NCBI GenBank assembly: GCA_902774055.1
Contig: CACYGX010000018.1
Coordinates: 1,666-64,740 of the forward strand
DNA: 63,075 nucleotides
Source of the DNA: an uncultured Bacteroidales bacterium
GTDB lineage: Bacteria > Bacteroidota > Bacteroidia > Bacteroidales > Muribaculaceae
Reading direction: 5' to 3'
The first letter of the stretch is position 1, and each line of letters starts with the position of its first letter. The notes beneath the pieces are model-generated. The model saw only the letters and a program-made list of their open reading frames with translations, made no database searches and was not told the DNA's origin. The position numbers were made by a program, and so were the translations under genes. This document shows, in pieces, positions 59,719-63,075 of the stretch.

Positions 59719-60621
59719 ATGCAAGACGAGCAAAAACAATTGTATTTGGATAAGTTCATCAGCTGCTTCAACGGAGTGTTCGACAAGGAACCTCGCAACA
59801 TCACGTTGCGGGAATTCCTGTTTGACATGAGTGAGCAGCACAAGGAGCAGATCATGAGGCTGCGTGCCTGTTCCAGCAAGCAGGAGCAGAAACATTTCAA
59901 GAACGCCCTGCCTCATGCCACCATTAGCGGCGTGTTCGTCGGAACGAGAAAAGCAGAGAATCTCGCTGAACACAGTGGACTGATCTGCGTTGATATCGAC
60001 TCGAAGGACAATCTGGAGGTTCCAGACTTTGACCTCCTCATCGAGAACGTGCTAAGCCGGTTCGAAGAAGTGCTTTATGCCGCCCATTCCGTAGGCGGAA
60101 AAGGTTACTTCGTCATCATTCCCTTGAAGTATCCCAAGTTGCACAAACGCCAGTTTTTGCAACTGGAAGAGGAGTTTGCGGGAATCGGCATCACCATTGA
60201 CCACAATTGCAGCGACGTGTGCAGGTTGCGCTGCCTCAGTTATGATGAAGCACCCTATGTTAATGAGGACGCTGTCGCATACACTGGTGTCTATAATGAG
60301 CCCAGGCAGCCGCAATGGCAGTCGTGGCAGCGAAATGGTTTCGCTGATGATACCGACGAGCGAGTATACCAGGCCAGCAAAGAGATCGAGTTGCGAAAGA
60401 TCGACATGACCGACAACTATGAGGATTGGATCGCAATCGGTTTTTCGTTGGCGACACTGGGCGAAGGAGGACGGGAATACTTTCATATTGTCAGTCGCCA
60501 AAGCCCAAAGTATAAACCCAGGGAGACAGATCAGAAATTCTCGAGTTTCCTGCGTTCCTGCTCCAATGGCTATAGCATAGGCACGTTCTTCTACTATTGC
60601 CAGAGATTTGGTGTGGTATGA
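59719..60621 (+). CDS. BT4734/VirE-N-like and PriCT_2 replication protein
   Basis: The 300-residue protein has a BT4734-like region (about 45-175: HATISGVFVGTRKAENLAEH, LICVDIDSKDN, FEEVLYAAHSVGGKGYFVII, CRLRCLSYDEAPYVN), which is the primase-like/bifunctional polymerase-type fold. A PriCT_2 domain follows (about 220-298, DNYEDWIAIGFSLATLGEGG and YSIGTFFYYCQRFGVV). These proteins initiate or prime replication of integrative elements. The last codons begin the 71-bp direct repeat that recurs at the window end. Confidence 0.85.
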   Translation: MQDEQKQLYLDKFISCFNGVFDKEPRNITLREFLFDMSEQHKEQIMRLRACSSKQEQKHFKNALPHATISGVFVGTRKAENLAEHSGLICVDIDSKDNLEVPDFDLLIENVLSRFEEVLYAAHSVGGKGYFVIIPLKYPKLHKRQFLQLEEEFAGIGITIDHNCSDVCRLRCLSYDEAPYVNEDAVAYTGVYNEPRQPQWQSWQRNGFADDTDERVYQASKEIELRKIDMTDNYEDWIAIGFSLATLGEGGREYFHIVSRQSPKYKPRETDQKFSSFLRSCSNGYSIGTFFYYCQRFGVV

Positions 60622-60675
60622 GATAGTTTATATTGAAGCTGTTATTGTACCTTCCGCTGGCGTTTTCGGACGGCA
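60605..60675. repeat. 71-bp direct repeat, left copy
   Basis: It begins in the last codons of the BT4734/PriCT_2 gene (GATTTGGTGTGGTATGAGAT) and continues past the stop. It is identical to 63005-63075, where the window ends, so the true length may be greater. The preceding ~35 bp also encode the same residues but differ at third codon positions. Confidence 0.9.
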
Positions 60676-60800
60676 GCAGAAGGTCGTTTTGTGTTGAGAA
60701 TGTGAAATGTGGCAACTACGACCACCTGCCCATCTATTTGTTTGATAATTATAAAGATATTGATGACATATAAATTAGGTCAATCAAGTGGACACATTTA

Positions 60801-61634
60801 TTATTTGTTTGACTGATTTTCAATTTCTTCAATTTTTAAAGTAGTATCAATCAGTGTCAAAACACGAGACATCTTCAGAACATATATGATGTTATTATTT
60901 GTATTACCACCGCATAAAATGCCAATCAGATTACCTTCCGTATCAAAAAAAGGTCCTCCACTTATTCCATGCCATTCACCGGGATTAATCTGTTTTGATG
61001 GATGGAAGCAATAGTAATCTCCTGCTTCACCTAAATATTCTAGGTCTTCATGAATTATTGGTTCCCACAATAATGTTTTGTTATCAATTGGATTTATTCG
61101 ATACTTAACATTACCCCATACGATATATGATTTTGAAGCCTCAGGTTCCACAATTCTTTCTGATGGTATTGGCATCATGTTCATACCACCAGGAATAATA
61201 GTACCATCCTGTAAACGAAATCCCTCATTCTTGAATGGCTTTGTGAATCTATCTTCTCCAAGAAAAGAGAAAGAAACATCAAAAGGCTGAGCGCCAAAGA
61301 ATAATTTCGTCAAATCAACTTCTTTATTTCCAACTACTCTTGCTTGTTCAAAATAATATAAATTGCCTATAGGTGTACAGATGGGAATTGAGACTCCATT
61401 AGCATCTTTCTCTACAACATTATTTACAATAACTATATCGTATCCATCTGATAAGCGCATTTTTTTTGTATGATCGATAGGATGGATAACATGGTCTGCC
61501 GTAACAAACACATGTTTATTCCTATATTTCAGAAAAAAACCACAACCAGCACCTGTTGGCATATTCTTTGAACCATCTTTAGGGAATGAAAACACTTGAA
61601 GTCGTGTCCTTGATAAAATTTCTAATAGTTTCAT
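60801..61634 (-). CDS. Cytoplasmic trypsin-like serine protease of the PLD cassette
   Basis: The 277-residue protein has a chymotrypsin-fold triad: His48 in VFVTADHVIHP, Asp107 in NKEVDLTKLFF, and Ser225 in HGISGGPFFDTEGNLIGIL (oxyanion GxSGGP motif). There is no signal peptide or membrane helix, so it acts inside the cell, unlike HtrA-type envelope proteases, and no PDZ domain follows. It is downstream of the HKD nuclease gene with a 19-bp gap on the same strand. Base composition is clearly more AT-rich than the core genes. Intracellular trypsin-like modules paired with nucleases are known from bacterial conflict systems; a defence role here is inference. Confidence 0.85.
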   Translation of the reverse strand: MKLLEILSRTRLQVFSFPKDGSKNMPTGAGCGFFLKYRNKHVFVTADHVIHPIDHTKKMRLSDGYDIVIVNNVVEKDANGVSIPICTPIGNLYYFEQARVVGNKEVDLTKLFFGAQPFDVSFSFLGEDRFTKPFKNEGFRLQDGTIIPGGMNMMPIPSERIVEPEASKSYIVWGNVKYRINPIDNKTLLWEPIIHEDLEYLGEAGDYYCFHPSKQINPGEWHGISGGPFFDTEGNLIGILCGGNTNNNIIYVLKMSRVLTLIDTTLKIEEIENQSNK

Positions 61635-61653
61635 ACCTATTTTTTGTACTTAT

Positions 61654-62430
61654 TTAGTCTTTGTTCAATCTATTGTATTCTAAAGAATATTGTGTAGCTG
61701 TCTCATTAGCATTTCTGCTAATAAGCACATTTTCATCATTCTTAAATTCCGCATTTGTTGACCAATTATAAGAACCTGTTATAACAGTTTGATTGTCAAT
61801 TACGCAGAACTTGTGGTGCATTTTCCCGCCTCTAGAGGCTTTTACAAATTTGCATGGAACATCATTCAAATTCACTCCAAATTTGCCATTGATATGGTCA
61901 TCATAGATCAAAACACCCACATCAACACCAGCTTTATGTTTTTCTATCAACTTATCTGCAATCGCCTGATTAGTAAACCATGCGATTGCAACTCTAATAG
62001 ATACTTTTGCATCATCAAGAGTATCAATAATCTTTTTTTGACAATCCATAAAAGCTGCAGTATTGTCAACTTTAGGCTGTTCGTCAACAACCACGCCTTC
62101 TATTATGTATTTTCCATCATTTTCAGCCAGACGATAACCATCTTCAGAAATAATCTGATTTATCGCATCAACGTAGTCTGGATGATCATTAGCTACTTCC
62201 TCTAATAACTTACGTAAATCATCTTTGTCATTTAATCTTGAAAGACGATCGGTTAAATACTGAGACTTAGAAGTATTTAAGCCATTATTATTCAGTTGAG
62301 GAAGATGACCATCTTTCATCACGTCATCTCTAAATGAATAACGATTCATAAGAAAAACCCATGGTTTCGAAGTCATTGCGTCCTTTATTGCATTAGCAAT
62401 TCTTTCAAAAGAACTATTTGCTAGTTTCAT
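61654..62430 (-). CDS. Single-HKD phospholipase D-family nuclease with Abi-like N-terminal domain
   Basis: The 258-residue protein has a helical N-terminal region (about 1-110) ending EDGYRLAENDGKYIIEGVVV, a pattern reminiscent of the ends of AbiJ-type N-terminal domains. A PLD domain follows (about 122-258) with one HKD motif, H205-x-K207-x4-D212, and GSYNWS (G219, N222). A single HKD implies a Nuc-type homodimer, a group that cleaves nucleic acid or phospholipid. No signal peptide is seen. TATTTTTG on the minus strand (62468-62475) is a likely -7 element. It is the first gene of the two-gene cassette. Confidence 0.85.
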   Translation of the reverse strand: MKLANSSFERIANAIKDAMTSKPWVFLMNRYSFRDDVMKDGHLPQLNNNGLNTSKSQYLTDRLSRLNDKDDLRKLLEEVANDHPDYVDAINQIISEDGYRLAENDGKYIIEGVVVDEQPKVDNTAAFMDCQKKIIDTLDDAKVSIRVAIAWFTNQAIADKLIEKHKAGVDVGVLIYDDHINGKFGVNLNDVPCKFVKASRGGKMHHKFCVIDNQTVITGSYNWSTNAEFKNDENVLISRNANETATQYSLEYNRLNKD

Positions 62431-62569
62431 ATTGTCTTGTAATTATCTGGGCCAACATTAGCAGTCACAAAAATAATAAAAATCTTTAATTCGCATTTTA
62501 TTTTATACAATAATCTTTCCTATTTCCTCTTTTTTAACTATAGACCATAATATCTCCCCCTCCAAATGA

Positions 62570-62920
62570 GTACCGTGGTACACATTATATGTTAGAAAAA
62601 ACAAGAAGAACAACATCGACGACGATTCGCGCGTGCACGCACGAGAGTGGTTTGAACAAGAAGTGATGGTAGACTCTAACATCGAGCTTGCATGCAAGAG
62701 TTGTGGAATACCACCGGAACAATACAAGCAGCTCGCAGAGAAGATTATCGCTGAATGGGTATTCAAAGACCTTCCAGACAACGAGTGGACTAAAAGCCAC
62801 TTCATGTCAGCACTGCGCCGCAAAGTCGAACCGTGCTTCTACTCAACTCTCATAGACAAGGACATCCTAAAGTCTATACTTGCCTGGTTGTGGGAGACAA
62901 CGACGAATACAACACCCTAA
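62570..62920 (+). pseudogene. Remnant of a mobile-element replication protein (DUF7833-like)
   Basis: The open frame runs from 62570 without a convincing start (GTG at 62633 is the first usable codon) and encodes HAREWFEQEVMVDSNIELAC, FKDLPDNEWTKSHFMSALRR and a frayed end WLWETTTNTTP. The W...V...HF...LR pattern resembles the C-terminal DUF7833 of element replication proteins. It lacks any N-terminal half, so it is probably a fragment left by rearrangement next to the PLD gene. Confidence 0.45.
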
Positions 62921-63021
62921 GGCTGGGCTACGATAAATGGGCATTGAGAGATCGCTGGTCAGCTTGCCACATCAGTATCGGCACATTTTTCTACTACTGC
63001 CAGCGATTTGGTGTGGTATGA
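62833..63021 (+). pseudogene. C-terminal remnant of a second PriCT_2 protein
   Basis: The frame ends YDKWALRDRWSACHISIGTF then FYYCQRFGVV and a stop, the same last 15 residues as the intact BT4734/PriCT_2 protein. The ~75 residues before it in a full PriCT_2 are missing and the frame overlaps the previous remnant in another frame. It is best read as a decayed or recombined gene end carrying the right copy of the direct repeat. Confidence 0.55.
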
Positions 63022-63075
63022 GATAGTTTATATTGAAGCTGTTATTGTACCTTCCGCTGGCGTTTTCGGACGGCA
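63005..63075. repeat. 71-bp direct repeat, right copy (cut by window end)
   Basis: It is identical to 60605-60675 and lies 2.4 kb away. The two copies enclose the PLD/protease cassette and the gene remnants. Confidence 0.9.

Noticed and set aside
60633-60773. 46-codon frame from a TTG start after the BT4734-like gene
   Set aside because: It has a hydrophobic start and ends IYLFDNYKDIDDI, but no standard start codon or ribosome site; its first part is the 71-bp repeat. Too weak to call.

Overview
The window is chromosomal DNA of a Bacteroidales bacterium, most likely a gut Prevotellaceae or Muribaculaceae relative. The evidence is SusC/SusD gene pairs, BspA-like leucine-rich repeat proteins, many promoters of the Bacteroidetes form (TTG/TTTG, about 19-20 bp, TAnnTTTG), lipid A genes (lpxB and an lpxL-like gene), and a tRNA-Glu/rpsT/tRNA-Glu cluster. 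I see no rRNA operon and no CRISPR array.

Layout. 1-2.1 kb: a partial TPR membrane protein and a DUF1573 protein. 2.2-11.4 kb: a minus-strand fructan-type utilisation operon (SusC, SusD, a duplicated-domain surface lipoprotein, and a GH32 enzyme with a dockerin tail), with a structured-RNA candidate upstream. 11.9-12.4 kb: interspersed GGGACGGTTCTTTTGA repeats next to a small HTH gene. 12.5-19.4 kb: a six-gene operon (SpoIIM-like, membrane protein, DUF4129-like, DUF4350, MoxR, DUF58) facing an RDD gene across one shared overlapping promoter region. 19.7-30.5 kb: a membrane-anchored AraC regulator, a secreted flavodoxin-dockerin protein, a polysaccharide acyltransferase and glycosyltransferase, two tandem histidine phosphatases, and a BspA-like protein with a dockerin and a cohesin-like domain. 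30.7-56.6 kb: mostly housekeeping genes (pckA, slyD-type PPIase, rRNA methyltransferase, pdxB, rubrerythrin, LemA/TPM genes, recO, rpsT, thyA, folA, lpxB, an lpxL-like gene, two aminotransferases, three tRNAs). Set among these are a chimeric BspA-dockerin-SusD gene, a tandem pair of large membrane proteins and more repeats.

From tRNA-Lys (56.5 kb) to the window end is an accessory island. It holds a degenerate IS1595-like transposase, an excisionase-like HTH protein, a DUF3987 primase/helicase-like protein, an iteron-like repeat field and a BT4734/PriCT_2 replication protein. It ends with an AT-rich two-gene cassette encoding a cytoplasmic single-HKD phospholipase D-family nuclease and a trypsin-like protease. 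The cassette lies between two copies of a 71-bp perfect direct repeat that starts in the 3' end of the replication gene. This cassette is the best candidate in the window for an uncharacterised system, plausibly anti-phage defence.

Other unusual structure: dockerin modules on four secreted proteins of unrelated function, a GH32 enzyme with Glu in place of the usual nucleophile Asp, a perfect palindrome exactly filling the pckA promoter spacer, and overlapping divergent promoters. Family assignments come from reading motifs; no database search was run.
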